This document shows, piece by piece, positions 6,662 through 15,655 of a stretch of DNA of 64,000 bases. The DNA is from Acetatifactor muris (GTDB lineage: Bacteria; Bacillota; Clostridia; Lachnospirales; Lachnospiraceae). The stretch's first letter is position 1. Each line of letters starts with the position of its first letter. The DNA is taken from contig JAMPHD010000001.1 in assembly GCA_023663635.1 (NCBI GenBank), positions 40,892-104,891 of the forward strand, given 5' to 3'. The notes beneath the pieces were generated by a model, which saw only the letters and a program-made list of their open reading frames with translations, was not told where the DNA came from and did not search any database. A program made the position numbers and the translations under genes.

Positions 6662-7810
6662 ATGCGAAAATTTGATCTGATCGCGCCCTGCCATTTCGGC
6701 ATGGAGGCGGTCCTGAAAAAAGAAATCACGGATCTGGGATATGATGTGATCCAAGTGGAGGACGGGCGCGTCACCTTTGCGGGGGACGGGGAGGCCGTGT
6801 GCCGGGCCAATGTGTTTCTGCGGACGGCGGAGCGCGTATTGATCAGGATCGGCAGTTTCCGGGCCGAGACCTTTGAGGAACTGTTTCAGGGCACGAAGGC
6901 GCTGCCCTGGGAGGAGTACATACCCGCGGACGGACGATTTTGGGTGACGAAGGCTGCCAGCGTGAAATCCAAGCTGTTCAGCCCGTCAGACATCCAATCC
7001 GTCATGAAGAAGGCCATGGTGGAGCGCATGCGGGAGACCTATCATGTCAGCCGGTTTGCGGAGGACGGAGAGCCTTTTCCCGTTCGCGTATTTTTGATGA
7101 AGGATGAGGTCACGGTGGGCTTGGACACCACGGGGGAGTCCCTGCACAAGCGGGGTTATCGAAAACTTACCGCCAAGGCTCCCATCGCGGAGAATCTGGC
7201 GGCCGCGCTGATCCTGCTCACGCCTTGGAACGGCAGCAGAATCCTGGTGGATCCCTTTTGCGGCAGCGGTACGTTTCTCATCGAGGCGGCCATGATGGCG
7301 GCCAATATGGCGCCCGGCATGAACAGAAATTTTACGGCGCAGAACTGGGATGCGCTGATTGACCGCAGAATCTGGTACGACACATTGGACGAGGCAGCGG
7401 AGATGGTGGATCTGAATGTGGATACGGACATTCAGGGCTATGACGCGGATGACGCCATGGTGAGCATTGCCCGGGAGAACGCGAAACTGGCGGGGGTGGA
7501 CAGACTGATCCACTTTCAGCGCAGAGGCGTGGAACAGCTCAGCCATCCCAAGAAATACGGTTTCATCATCACCAATCCCCCTTATGGGGAGCGGCTGCAG
7601 GAGAAGTCGGAGATGCCGGCGCTCTATCGCGCCATCGGGGAGCGCTTTCGGGCACTGGACTCCTGGAGCCTTTATCTCATCACCGCCTATGAGCAGGCGG
7701 AGCGGGATATCGGGCGCAAGGCGGACAAAAACCGCAAGATCTACAACGGAATGATGAAGACATATTATTACCAGTTTCTCGGGCCCAAGCCGCCCAAGAG
7801 AAAGCCATAG
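6662..7810 (+). CDS. THUMP-domain class I RNA methyltransferase (RlmL/YpsC type)
   Basis: A 382-residue protein: N-terminal THUMP region (about 1-155), then a UPF0020 methyltransferase domain with the SAM-binding motif ILVDPFCGSGTFLIEAAMMA (about 197-216) and catalytic motif IITNPPYGERL (about 302-312). These features fit an N2-guanine 23S rRNA methyltransferase of the RlmK/L N-domain or YpsC type. The NPPY motif is intact. A spacer of 20 bases separates it from the next gene, so they may share a transcript. Confidence 0.88.
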   Translation: MRKFDLIAPCHFGMEAVLKKEITDLGYDVIQVEDGRVTFAGDGEAVCRANVFLRTAERVLIRIGSFRAETFEELFQGTKALPWEEYIPADGRFWVTKAASVKSKLFSPSDIQSVMKKAMVERMRETYHVSRFAEDGEPFPVRVFLMKDEVTVGLDTTGESLHKRGYRKLTAKAPIAENLAAALILLTPWNGSRILVDPFCGSGTFLIEAAMMAANMAPGMNRNFTAQNWDALIDRRIWYDTLDEAAEMVDLNVDTDIQGYDADDAMVSIARENAKLAGVDRLIHFQRRGVEQLSHPKKYGFIITNPPYGERLQEKSEMPALYRAIGERFRALDSWSLYLITAYEQAERDIGRKADKNRKIYNGMMKTYYYQFLGPKPPKRKP

Positions 7811-7830
7811 ACGATGGGGGAGGGACCGCC

Positions 7831-8850
7831 ATGGACGAGAGGGAAAAACTGCATATGCGTTTCACTGCCGTATGGTGGAGTGTATTGTTCCTCACATCCA
7901 TGTGTCTGATGCTCGTGACGGCCAATCGGAAACTCATCGTCATCATGGACGGCTCCTACGGACAGGGCGTGGTGCAGGAGGGAGAGCAGATCGTAGAGCA
8001 GGAGCGCCGGATGGAGCTGTCGGGCTCGAAGGAAGATACGGGAGTCTTTAGGATTCCGCTGGAGAAGAAGATCAAGGCGGAGGATGTGGTGGTGGAGAAC
8101 CGTTACATGGACAGGGAGCTTCACATATTTATCGAGGGAGCGGGAGAGGAATTTTACGAGGCTTGTTCCGTCCTGGGGGATGTGTCCCCGATCCGATCCG
8201 CGGGTTGGGAGAGACAGCACAGGGGAATCCTCCTGAAATTTTATATGGATGGCGTGTACGAGTATCGGACCCGCATGGATGCAGATATGCTGCACATAGA
8301 GGTATGTTCTCCCCGTGAGATGTACCGAATGCTTGTGGTGGTGGATACTGCGCCATCCAAGCTTTCCAAGATTTCCGCGGATGTGTGCAGACTGCTCTAT
8401 GGTCAGATGAACAATGAAAATATCCGCCTGTATTTTACGGGCGCGGAGGATGTAGAGATCCCGGCGGAGGCCAAGCTTGATTTTGTGGAGGAAGTGCAGC
8501 CTGATCTGTTTCTGCAGGTCGGGTTGTCCGAGGGGCAGGATGCCTCGCGGTATGGCATCTGCGGCCGGTATAATGAGTCCTATTTCATTCCGGAATTCGG
8601 CAATGTCGAATGGGCAGACATTGTCACCCGCAATGTGACCGTGACATGCGGTAACCGCGCCGTGGGGCTTGTGCCGGCGGATGAGGACAGCATACTGCAG
8701 GACATTCGCATTCCCGCCGCGGGCGTGGAATTGGGCAATCCGGCCAATGAAAGGGAGGGAAGGCTGCTCTTAGGGGAGGCATATCAGGAAAAGTTGGCGC
8801 AGGGTATTGCGGCGGCTCTTAGGGAGGTTTACGCGGAATATTATGAGTGA
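7831..8850 (+). CDS. Membrane-anchored amidase_3-like protein lacking zinc ligands
   Basis: A 339-residue protein with one N-terminal membrane segment (about 13-30) and an extracytoplasmic remainder. The C-terminal half follows the N-acetylmuramoyl-L-alanine amidase (Amidase_3) layout: a first strand VVVDTAPS where the family has DPGHGG, PDLFLQVGLSEG where it has the second His strand, and the end block IPAAGVELGNPANEREGRLL followed by YQEKLAQGIAAAL. Both zinc His positions are lost; the catalytic Glu of VELG remains. It is probably a non-catalytic wall-binding or regulatory relative. It ends overlapping rdgB by 8 bases. The family link is by eye. Confidence 0.65.
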   Translation: MDEREKLHMRFTAVWWSVLFLTSMCLMLVTANRKLIVIMDGSYGQGVVQEGEQIVEQERRMELSGSKEDTGVFRIPLEKKIKAEDVVVENRYMDRELHIFIEGAGEEFYEACSVLGDVSPIRSAGWERQHRGILLKFYMDGVYEYRTRMDADMLHIEVCSPREMYRMLVVVDTAPSKLSKISADVCRLLYGQMNNENIRLYFTGAEDVEIPAEAKLDFVEEVQPDLFLQVGLSEGQDASRYGICGRYNESYFIPEFGNVEWADIVTRNVTVTCGNRAVGLVPADEDSILQDIRIPAAGVELGNPANEREGRLLLGEAYQEKLAQGIAAALREVYAEYYE

Positions 8851-9475
8851 TCGGGTTTATGACAAAATTATTTTTGCCACCGGAAATGCTGGCAAGATGA
8901 AAGAGATCCGTATGATCCTCGCGGATACGGGGAAGGAGATCCTGTCCATGAAGGAGGCCGGGATTCGGATCGACATTGAGGAGAACGGCGCAAGTTATGA
9001 GGAGAATGCCCTTTTGAAGGCGCGGGCCGTGGCAGCCTGTCTCCGGGCGGCGGGAGCCATCGTGTTGGCGGATGATTCCGGACTGGAGGTGGACCGGCTC
9101 GGCGGGGAGCCGGGCATTTTCTCCGCCAGATATATGGGAGAGGATACGCCTTACAGCGTGAAGAATGCCAATCTGATGGAGCGGCTGCAGGGGGTGCCCG
9201 AGGAGGCGCGCGCAGCGCGCTTTGTGTGTGCCATCGCGGCGGTGCTGCCCTCCGGTGAGGAACTGGTGACCCGGGCCGCCATAGAGGGGCGGATCGCTCA
9301 TGAGGCGAGGGGCGCCAACGGATTCGGCTATGATCCCATCTTCTATGTGCCGCAATTTGACCGCACCACCGCGGAACTTACGGAGGAGGAGAAGAACCGC
9401 GTGAGCCACAGGGGCAAGGCGCTGCGTCTTATGAGGGAGGAACTGAAACGATATGAAGGTACTGATCGTCAGTGA
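8843..9475 (+). CDS. rdgB: RdgB/HAM1 non-canonical purine NTP pyrophosphatase
   Basis: A 210-residue protein that hydrolyses dITP/XTP to monophosphates and so cleans the nucleotide pool. Visible motifs are the N-terminal IIFATGNAGKMKEI, ENALLKARAVA, VLADDSGLEVDRLGGEPGIFSARY and the C-terminal NGFGYDPIFYVP with VSHRGKAL. The start at 8843 overlaps the preceding stop and has AGGGAGG 15 bases up; an upstream in-frame start would add 12 unconserved residues. It overlaps the phosphodiesterase gene by 23 bases, a common rdgB-yfcE arrangement in Clostridia. Confidence 0.93.
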   Translation: MSDRVYDKIIFATGNAGKMKEIRMILADTGKEILSMKEAGIRIDIEENGASYEENALLKARAVAACLRAAGAIVLADDSGLEVDRLGGEPGIFSARYMGEDTPYSVKNANLMERLQGVPEEARAARFVCAIAAVLPSGEELVTRAAIEGRIAHEARGANGFGYDPIFYVPQFDRTTAELTEEEKNRVSHRGKALRLMREELKRYEGTDRQ

Positions 9476-9929
9476 TACGCACAAAAAGAATGATATCTAT
9501 CTCAATCTCGTCAAACTTCATAAGCCGGATATGGTGATCCACTGCGGTGACGCGGAAGGAGCGGAGGATCTTCTGACGGAGGCGGCGGACTGTCCCGTAT
9601 ATATCGTATTGGGCAACAATGACTTCTTTTCCAAACTGCCCCGGGAGTTGGAACTTCAGATCGGCCGCTACAAAGTATGGGTGACGCACGGCCATAACTA
9701 CTATGTGTCCATGGGAAATGAGACCATCAAGCAGGAGGCGGAGGCCAGAGGGGCGGACATCGTCTGCTACGGACATACGCACAGGCCGGTGGTGGACAAG
9801 AGCGGCGACGTGATCGCCTTAAACCCCGGGAGCCTCTCCTATCCGAGACAGGAAAACCGCAGAGCCTCCTATATCATCATGGAGATAGACCGGCAGGACA
9901 GGGCGCATTTTACCATCGCCTATGTCTGA
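9453..9929 (+). CDS. YfcE/MJ0936-family metallophosphodiesterase
   Basis: A 158-residue calcineurin-like phosphoesterase. Metal ligands are in place: SDTH (8-11), HCGD (about 30-33), GNND (about 54-57), HGH near 75 and GHTH near 107. It probably cleaves small phosphodiesters; the physiological substrate of this family is generally not known. It is translated from within the end of rdgB, so the two are coupled. Confidence 0.9.
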   Translation: MKVLIVSDTHKKNDIYLNLVKLHKPDMVIHCGDAEGAEDLLTEAADCPVYIVLGNNDFFSKLPRELELQIGRYKVWVTHGHNYYVSMGNETIKQEAEARGADIVCYGHTHRPVVDKSGDVIALNPGSLSYPRQENRRASYIIMEIDRQDRAHFTIAYV

Positions 9930-10016
9930 CAGGGCGGCGTGTTCGGGCGGGTTTTCGCGGTTGCCGGCGATATGGCTCAAGGCGGCAAAAGACGGTAAAC
10001 AATCTTAAAAATATAG

Positions 10017-10045
10017 TTGACAATCTCGCTGGTTATTTCTATAAT
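10017..10045 (+). promoter_or_regulatory. Near-consensus sigma-A promoter of the pilin-like gene
   Basis: TTGACA (10017-10022), 17 bases, TATAAT (10040-10045), 58 bases before the start codon. Both boxes are perfect, suggesting strong constitutive expression unless a repressor acts. Confidence 0.85.
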
Positions 10046-10103
10046 ATTTTTTAGGAATTATTCCTATCAAACATATCAGACTCAGGGACATAAGGAGGTT
10101 GAC

Positions 10104-10784
10104 ATGGAGGATAGAAGGAGATTAAATCGCAGGGCCGGTTTTTCACTGGTGGAACTGATCATCGTGATCGCCATTATGGCAGTTTTGTCAGGTCTGATCA
10201 CGGCGTCATATATAGGGTACATGGAGAGGGCGAAGAAGGCCAGAGCCCTCACTAATGCCAAGGCAATTTTTGACGCGGCTCAGATAGCCATCATAGACGC
10301 GTCCACATATGAGAACGAGGCATTTCGCTACGCGCTGAAGTTTGAGGAGACCATTGACGGTGAGACGGTGCGCTTGGGCAGGTTCAGCAACCAGTCGCTG
10401 TATAAGTACCTGCAGGAGAGCGGGGGCGGCGGCAGTTTGAGCAGCGCGCTTTCCAAGGCGGCGGACTATAGGATCGCCGAGTCGCTGTCAGGCAGTATCA
10501 AGGGAGCCGACGGTAACATTGAGTCGGATCTGTTGCAGGATAAGTCTCCCATAGGAGATACCAATTCCACCAAATATATCTCGGAACACCCGGAGACATA
10601 CGGCGAGGTGGTATTCGCGATGGCATACAATGCATATGGAGAGCTCGTCTATTTCCAGTGCGTGTACGATAAGTATTTTATGACTTGGGAGCAGGGCAGC
10701 GGGTTCACGGCGGAGCGCGTCAGTGACAGCACAAGGTTTAACAACTGGCCTAGGACCAGGGCCTCCGGGACGGACGGTTGGTAA
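10104..10784 (+). CDS. Type IV pilin-like protein, orphan
   Basis: A 226-residue prepilin: short basic leader, then the class III cleavage signature GFSLVELIIVIAIMAVLSGL with Glu at +5 after the Gly, and the long hydrophobic N-terminal helix. The rest (about 170 residues) is a soluble head. It has its own perfect promoter and its own terminator, so it is a single-gene unit. No prepilin peptidase, pilus ATPase or platform protein is near, so assembly genes must be elsewhere. AAGGAGGTTGAC before ATG 10104 sets the start. Confidence 0.85.
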   Translation: MEDRRRLNRRAGFSLVELIIVIAIMAVLSGLITASYIGYMERAKKARALTNAKAIFDAAQIAIIDASTYENEAFRYALKFEETIDGETVRLGRFSNQSLYKYLQESGGGGSLSSALSKAADYRIAESLSGSIKGADGNIESDLLQDKSPIGDTNSTKYISEHPETYGEVVFAMAYNAYGELVYFQCVYDKYFMTWEQGSGFTAERVSDSTRFNNWPRTRASGTDGW

Positions 10785-10795
10785 AGAGAGACAAT

Positions 10796-10848
10796 ATACT
10801 CCCCCATGGTCGGTATCCAAAGGGTGCCGGTCATGGGGGAGTATTTCT
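10796..10848 (+). terminator. Long terminator hairpin after the pilin-like gene
   Basis: ATACTCCCCCATG (10796-10808) pairs with CATGGGGGAGTAT (10832-10844), and inside it CGGTATCC/GGGTGCCG forms a further stem around AAA. TTTCTT follows. Confidence 0.85.
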
Positions 10849-10907
10849 TGACAGAGATAAAGACTCCGGTTTATAATAGGCATTGTCTGTGATGTGCCAT
10901 CCGGCAT

Positions 10908-10982
10908 CGGGGTGTGGCTCAGCTTGGCTAGAGCGCCTGGTTTGGGACCAGGAGGTCGCAGGTTCGAATCCTGTCACCCCGA
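10908..10982 (+). tRNA. tRNA-Pro (UGG)
   Basis: A complete 75-base cloverleaf: acceptor CGGGGTG/CACCCCG, D-arm GGCTCAGCTTGGCTAGAGC, anticodon stem CCTGG/CCAGG around TTTGGGA (anticodon TGG), T-loop TTCGAAT, discriminator A. CCA is not encoded. Confidence 0.95.
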
Positions 10983-11011
10983 TCTAAGGCCTTTCCCGGA
11001 CGGGGATGCAA

Positions 11012-11044
11012 AAAAGGCATTTAGTCGCCTAAATGCCTTTTAAT
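11012..11044. terminator. Bidirectional terminator after tRNA-Pro
   Basis: AAAAGGCATTTA (11012-11023) pairs perfectly with TAAATGCCTTTT (11030-11041) around GTCGCC. The A and T tracts on either side let it work for tRNA-Pro and for the convergent membrane-protein gene. Confidence 0.85.
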
Positions 11045-11156
11045 ATACGATTTAGAGCATATCCGCACCACTGACTCTCTATAGTACGGTCTCCTTTCGA
11101 ATCATTTTGTTTAAAACACTGTGCCTGTTCCTGTATTTGCCAATTTCCGCGTGATG

Positions 11157-12737
11157 TTAATATGACGCGTCCCCGATTTTGATATACACAATGTCATTCT
11201 CCTCCACAATGCTTCCGGGGGCAGGAAACTGCGGCATATTTGTCACAATTTCCGAAAAAGACAATGTTTCATATTCCTCGCCCGTGATCATATTCAAGCG
11301 GAGGCCCTTTCGGTATTCTAACACGCTTCTCCATGATCTTGAGCCGTGCGCTCCCCAATACCATGCTCCATACAGGGCGTACTGGTTCGCGTATTCATAA
11401 TTGGGGTCAATGGCATACAGCGGACTGGCAACGGGGATTCCCACAAACACATACTGCTTATCATTGCTCAGCAGATCTTCCTGTAACAATTTGTCCACGA
11501 CCAGATCCGCGATGTTTTCCGTTGCGATCCTGCCCTCGTACATTATATTTTGGTCGATTATCACCTGCCAGATGCTTCCGTACAGAACTCCCGCCATAAA
11601 GAGAGCAAATATCCTGCCGGGTATCTTCCCGCCTTTACCGATACCGCGCCCCCCCTGGTCACTCTGCCGGGCGTCTTCGATCCTCTTTTCATTGCAAAAC
11701 ATACATGTCAGCGCCGCAAGAAACAATGCGGGTCCGCAAGCCGTCTGAAGTCCCAACGGCGCGTCCGTGGCAATAAACAGGACTGACAATACAGCCGCCG
11801 GATATAACAGGATCAACAATCCGAACACAACTGCCTTTGTTTTGCTCTTTCGAAATATTCTTATCATATTCAGCGCTACAAGCATCAACGCCAGGACAAA
11901 CATTACCGTAAATATGTGTTTTTCCTGCATTCGGTTGATCTTATACATAATCCCTCTAAAATACAGATCAAAAATCTGATAAACCTTCTGTAGCGATGAG
12001 GGCAGATTTTGTATTGAGTACAGGATGGAATAGCGGTCTCCGCCCTGGTAAACTGACATTCCTATGCCGGCTTTTTGAAGATATATATTCAGTATGACGA
12101 TGTACTCGATTCCGCCCAGTACGATGCCGATACCGGATCTGCCGCAAAATCCCGCAATGTCTTTCCACTTTGTGTTTTGGGAGAGTTTCATCAATAATGC
12201 GGTCAAAAACGCAACTGACGCGCAGCAGATGTATGCCTGATAAGACCCCATCGAGAGAGCGACACAAACGGAACCTGCCATGACGGCAATGCAGGGGCTT
12301 TTAATCCTTTCAAAACACCAGACTGCCAATATACTTAAAAAGAAAGCAACCCCGAACGTCGGAGACATATAACGATACGATAATTCAAAACATATCGCGG
12401 GATGGCTGATGAACAAAAGCCCTGACAGGACAATTATGTATTTATTCTTTATATTCCACAGATCAAACAGCAGCAATAGTCCGCTTACCATGAGCGCCAA
12501 GGTGATCAGAGATGTGTATGGATCCGGGCTGGTTCCGAACCGTAATCTGCTGATATATTGCCAGAACCATCTGCCCATTGAAAGCTCCCACGTTCCCGCG
12601 TTATGAAAAGAATTCTCCCAGAGACCGTCATAATCATTGGTCAGCTGGTTGATCATAAGCTGTGAGTAAATGATGATTGAACTGACATATAATACTATAA
12701 AATGTCTGCAATTTGTCTTTAATTGTTCCTGTGGCAT
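11157..12737 (-). CDS. GtrII-like polytopic membrane protein
   Basis: A 526-residue protein with about ten membrane helices and a soluble C-terminal domain. The first loop, YDGLWENSFHNAGTWELSMG followed by RWFWQYIS, and the overall layout fit the GtrII (serotype glucosyltransferase) family, which transfers sugar from a polyprenyl carrier to surface polymers. An alternative TTG start lies 24 bases upstream (12761); neither start has a close SD, so the start is uncertain. It is a single-gene unit, GC-poorer than its neighbours, which fits acquired surface-modification genes. Confidence 0.65.
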   Translation of the reverse strand: MPQEQLKTNCRHFIVLYVSSIIIYSQLMINQLTNDYDGLWENSFHNAGTWELSMGRWFWQYISRLRFGTSPDPYTSLITLALMVSGLLLLFDLWNIKNKYIIVLSGLLFISHPAICFELSYRYMSPTFGVAFFLSILAVWCFERIKSPCIAVMAGSVCVALSMGSYQAYICCASVAFLTALLMKLSQNTKWKDIAGFCGRSGIGIVLGGIEYIVILNIYLQKAGIGMSVYQGGDRYSILYSIQNLPSSLQKVYQIFDLYFRGIMYKINRMQEKHIFTVMFVLALMLVALNMIRIFRKSKTKAVVFGLLILLYPAAVLSVLFIATDAPLGLQTACGPALFLAALTCMFCNEKRIEDARQSDQGGRGIGKGGKIPGRIFALFMAGVLYGSIWQVIIDQNIMYEGRIATENIADLVVDKLLQEDLLSNDKQYVFVGIPVASPLYAIDPNYEYANQYALYGAWYWGAHGSRSWRSVLEYRKGLRLNMITGEEYETLSFSEIVTNMPQFPAPGSIVEENDIVYIKIGDASY

Positions 12738-12980
12738 GTTTTGTTTTTCAAACCTTTCCAAGGATGTAGTATTTCCTTTTACATTATAAAACCGCAGGAA
12801 TGCAAAAGCAACTTAAAAAATATTCGCAATCTTATGAAAATTATGAAAAAATTTTGATTTTATGGTACAATATGTCCATACTCGCGGCGGGGAACCGGAA
12901 TACATAGCCGCTGCGTTGGAATAAGAGTTGTCTGCATACAAATGTATGGGTAAACTGCATAGAAAGGCAAGAGGAAACAT

Positions 12981-14084
12981 ATGAAAAGGAAAAATCGGGT
13001 ATGGTTGGCGCTTTTGATGGCATCCGCGGTTCTTGCGGGATGCGGCAACGCGCCGGAGACAATGGGGGAAATCGGGAGTGCGCGACGGGAGACAACCGGT
13101 GAGAGCGGGAGCGCGAGTGAGGATATGACGGGTGAACCGGGGAGTAGCGTACAGGAGCCGACAAGTGAAGGCGCGTCCGAGACCTGGTCGAGGGAAGAAA
13201 CAGAGTACAGGGAGAATGGCAGCAGATTGTCCGAAACGCAATATGACGCGTCCGGGAAACGGACGAGAGTGACATATTATGATGAGCAGGGGTTTGTAAG
13301 CGCTTATGATGAGGATGCGTATGACGTGTCCGGCAATCGGACGAAGACCACATGTTATGACGCGTATGATGCCGTCACCGGCACCATAGAGTATGAATAT
13401 GACGTTGCCGGTAATCTGATAAAGACGGCCTGGTACAGCGATACGGATGTACTCACGGAATATAGCGAATACGGGTATGATGATGCCGGAAAACTTGTGT
13501 GGGAGACATACCGCTCTTTGGGCGAGTATGGAATATATTATCGTATGGAGTACGAATACGCGGGTGGAGACGATCCGGTGAGAGAGAAAAGTTATAATGA
13601 GTCCGGCGATATGACGGGTTATGAAGAATACGAATATGACGCGTCCGGCAACCTGACAGAGCAGACGATCTGTGCCGAGGACGGCTATGTATATTTCCGA
13701 AACAAGTATGAATATGACGCCGACGGCAATATGACACGGGAGACGCTGTGTTACGGAGGGGACAGTCCGTATTCCTTCACGGAGTATGAATATGATGCCG
13801 GCGGCGGTCGAACGAAAATGATGATTTATGACGCGGCCGGTATTTTGGCCGTGTGTGTGGAGTATGATGCCGGCGGTAATCGGACACGGTATGTGAGTTA
13901 TTATGAGAGCGGCAGTACACGCTATTGCGCCGAATATGATGCCGCGGGAATCCTGATGCGGGAGACGGAGTATTTTGAGGATGGCAGGATAATATATTAC
14001 ATTGAATATGAACATGATGATTTCCGGATGACGAAAACGACACAATATGACTCGGCCGGAAATGTAACGCAAACCAACCCGTGA
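12981..14084 (+). CDS. Lipoprotein with YD (RHS-type) repeats
   Basis: A 367-residue lipoprotein: signal peptide with lipobox VLAGC (Cys about 21), a Ser/Thr/Glu/Gly-rich linker to about residue 70, then about a dozen YD-type repeats (EYEYDAxGNLTxxxxY). The repeats have the form seen in RHS/YD proteins but lack an RHS core box and toxin tip. They probably form a beta-rich carbohydrate-binding or adhesive surface structure. The ATG at 12981 has AGAGGAAACAT before it. It stands alone between the GtrII-like gene and tig. Confidence 0.8.
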   Translation: MKRKNRVWLALLMASAVLAGCGNAPETMGEIGSARRETTGESGSASEDMTGEPGSSVQEPTSEGASETWSREETEYRENGSRLSETQYDASGKRTRVTYYDEQGFVSAYDEDAYDVSGNRTKTTCYDAYDAVTGTIEYEYDVAGNLIKTAWYSDTDVLTEYSEYGYDDAGKLVWETYRSLGEYGIYYRMEYEYAGGDDPVREKSYNESGDMTGYEEYEYDASGNLTEQTICAEDGYVYFRNKYEYDADGNMTRETLCYGGDSPYSFTEYEYDAGGGRTKMMIYDAAGILAVCVEYDAGGNRTRYVSYYESGSTRYCAEYDAAGILMRETEYFEDGRIIYYIEYEHDDFRMTKTTQYDSAGNVTQTNP

Positions 14085-14091
14085 CTTGTAC

Positions 14092-14120
14092 TTGCCATTT
14101 TCCCAAAAGTTTGGTATAAT
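14092..14120 (+). promoter_or_regulatory. Promoter of tig
   Basis: TTGCCA (14092-14097), 17 bases, TATAAT (14115-14120), 125 bases upstream of the trigger factor start. Confidence 0.75.
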
Positions 14121-14244
14121 CCTAAAATGACTGTGATTCTGTCCGGAATTTGTGTCCGATGCGCTCAGATCGCGCGGTTTTCGGCAGATTAAAGAGGAAA
14201 TGAAAAATAAATCGAAACGACACAGGTATGAAGGAGGAAACGGA

Positions 14245-15585
14245 ATGAGTTTACAGGTGGAGAAACTGGAGAAGGGCATGGCAAAGCTCACGGTCGAGGT
14301 GCCCGCGGAGGAGTTGGACAAGGCGATCGAAGACGCGTATAAGCATAACAGAAACAGGATCAGCATTCCCGGTTTCCGCAAGGGCAAAGCGCCCCGCAAG
14401 ATGATCGAGCAGATGTACGGCAGGGAAGTGTTCTATGAGGACGCGGCCAACGCGCTGATCCCGCAGGCTTATGAGAAAGCATTGGAGGAGTGCACGGAGG
14501 ACATTGTCTCCGCTCCCAAGGTGGATGTGGTGCAGATCGAGTCAGGCAAACCGTTTATCTTCACGGCCGAGGTGGCGTTGAAACCCGAGGTGAAGTTGGG
14601 CAAATACAAGGGCGTGAAGGTGCCCGCGGCGGATCTGGAAGTGACGGACGCGGATGTGGACGCTGAGATCGCGAGAGAGCAGGATGCCAATGCCCGCACG
14701 GTCAGCGTGGAGGACAGAGCCGTGAAGAGCGGTGACATGACGGTGATCGATTTCGAGGGATTTGTGGACGGCGTCGCTTTCGAGGGCGGAAAGGGCGAGA
14801 ATTATCCGCTGACCATCGGATCAGGACAGTTCATCCCCGGATTCGAGGACGCGCTGATCGGCGCGGAGTTGAACAGGGAGACGGATGTCAATGTGACCTT
14901 CCCCGAGGATTATCAGGCGGAGGAGTTGGCCGGCAAGCCCGCGGTGTTCAAATGTACCGTGAAGGAGATCAAGGAGAAGATCCTGCCCGAGTTGGACGAT
15001 GAATTTGCAAGCGAGGTGTCCGAGTTCGACACCATGGCCGAATATCGCGAGAGCGTGAAGACGAAGATTGCCGCAAGAAAGGCTGACGCGGCGAAGGATG
15101 CCAAGGAGGAGGCAGTGGTGGATGCCATCATCGCCGATGCCGAGATGGAGATTCCGGACGCCATGTTGGATACGCAGCAGAGACAGATGGTGGAGGACTT
15201 CTCTCAGAGGCTTCGCTCTCAGGGACTGTCCATGGAGCAGTATATGCAGTTTACGGGTATGACTCCGGCGGTGATGATGGATCAGGTGAAACCTCAGGCC
15301 TTAAAGCGCATACAGTCCCGGCTGGTGATGGAGGCGGTTGCCGCGGCGGAGAAAATGGATGTCTCCGAGGAGGAATTCGAGGAGGAGATCAAGACCATGG
15401 GCGAGGCTTATCAGTTGGAGCCGGACAAGGTGAAGGAACTTCTGGGAGAGAGCGGAGCTAAGCAGGTGCGCGAGGATATCTGCATCAAGAAGGCCGTGGA
15501 GTTTGCGGTGGCAAACGCCAAGGAGGAGAAGGCCAAGGCCTCAAAGTCCTCCAAGTCCAAGAAAGCTGAGAGCACGGAGGAATAA
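14245..15585 (+). CDS. tig: Trigger factor
   Basis: A 446-residue ribosome-associated chaperone and peptidyl-prolyl isomerase. The ribosome-binding tail has the signature GFRKGKAPRKMIEQMYG (about 43-59). The FKBP-type PPIase domain covers about 165-240 (VIDFEGFVDGVAFEGG, IPGFEDALIG), and the helical C-terminal domain ends in a Lys/Ser-rich tail. Length is normal. GAAGGAGGAAACGG sets the start at 14245; 31 further in-frame residues upstream are not conserved. tig followed by clpP and clpX is the usual Firmicute order. Confidence 0.96.
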   Translation: MSLQVEKLEKGMAKLTVEVPAEELDKAIEDAYKHNRNRISIPGFRKGKAPRKMIEQMYGREVFYEDAANALIPQAYEKALEECTEDIVSAPKVDVVQIESGKPFIFTAEVALKPEVKLGKYKGVKVPAADLEVTDADVDAEIAREQDANARTVSVEDRAVKSGDMTVIDFEGFVDGVAFEGGKGENYPLTIGSGQFIPGFEDALIGAELNRETDVNVTFPEDYQAEELAGKPAVFKCTVKEIKEKILPELDDEFASEVSEFDTMAEYRESVKTKIAARKADAAKDAKEEAVVDAIIADAEMEIPDAMLDTQQRQMVEDFSQRLRSQGLSMEQYMQFTGMTPAVMMDQVKPQALKRIQSRLVMEAVAAAEKMDVSEEEFEEEIKTMGEAYQLEPDKVKELLGESGAKQVREDICIKKAVEFAVANAKEEKAKASKSSKSKKAESTEE

Positions 15586-15618
15586 TCCCTGCGAATGGAG
15601 CCCTGCGGGGGCAGTGAC

Positions 15619-15650
15619 GGTTGTACCCGATCCCATCGGGTGCAACCTTT
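15619..15650 (+). terminator. Terminator of tig
   Basis: GGTTGTACCCGAT (15619-15631) pairs over 13 positions with ATCGGGTGCAACC (15635-15647) around CCC, followed by TTT. It separates tig from clpP, which has its own promoter. Confidence 0.85.
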
Positions 15651-15655
15651 CGCGT

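Noticed and set aside
12813-14399. A 528-codon minus-strand frame opposite the YD-repeat lipoprotein and tig start
   Set aside because: Repetitive coding on the plus strand makes a repetitive antisense frame; it crosses the tig promoter and has no SD.
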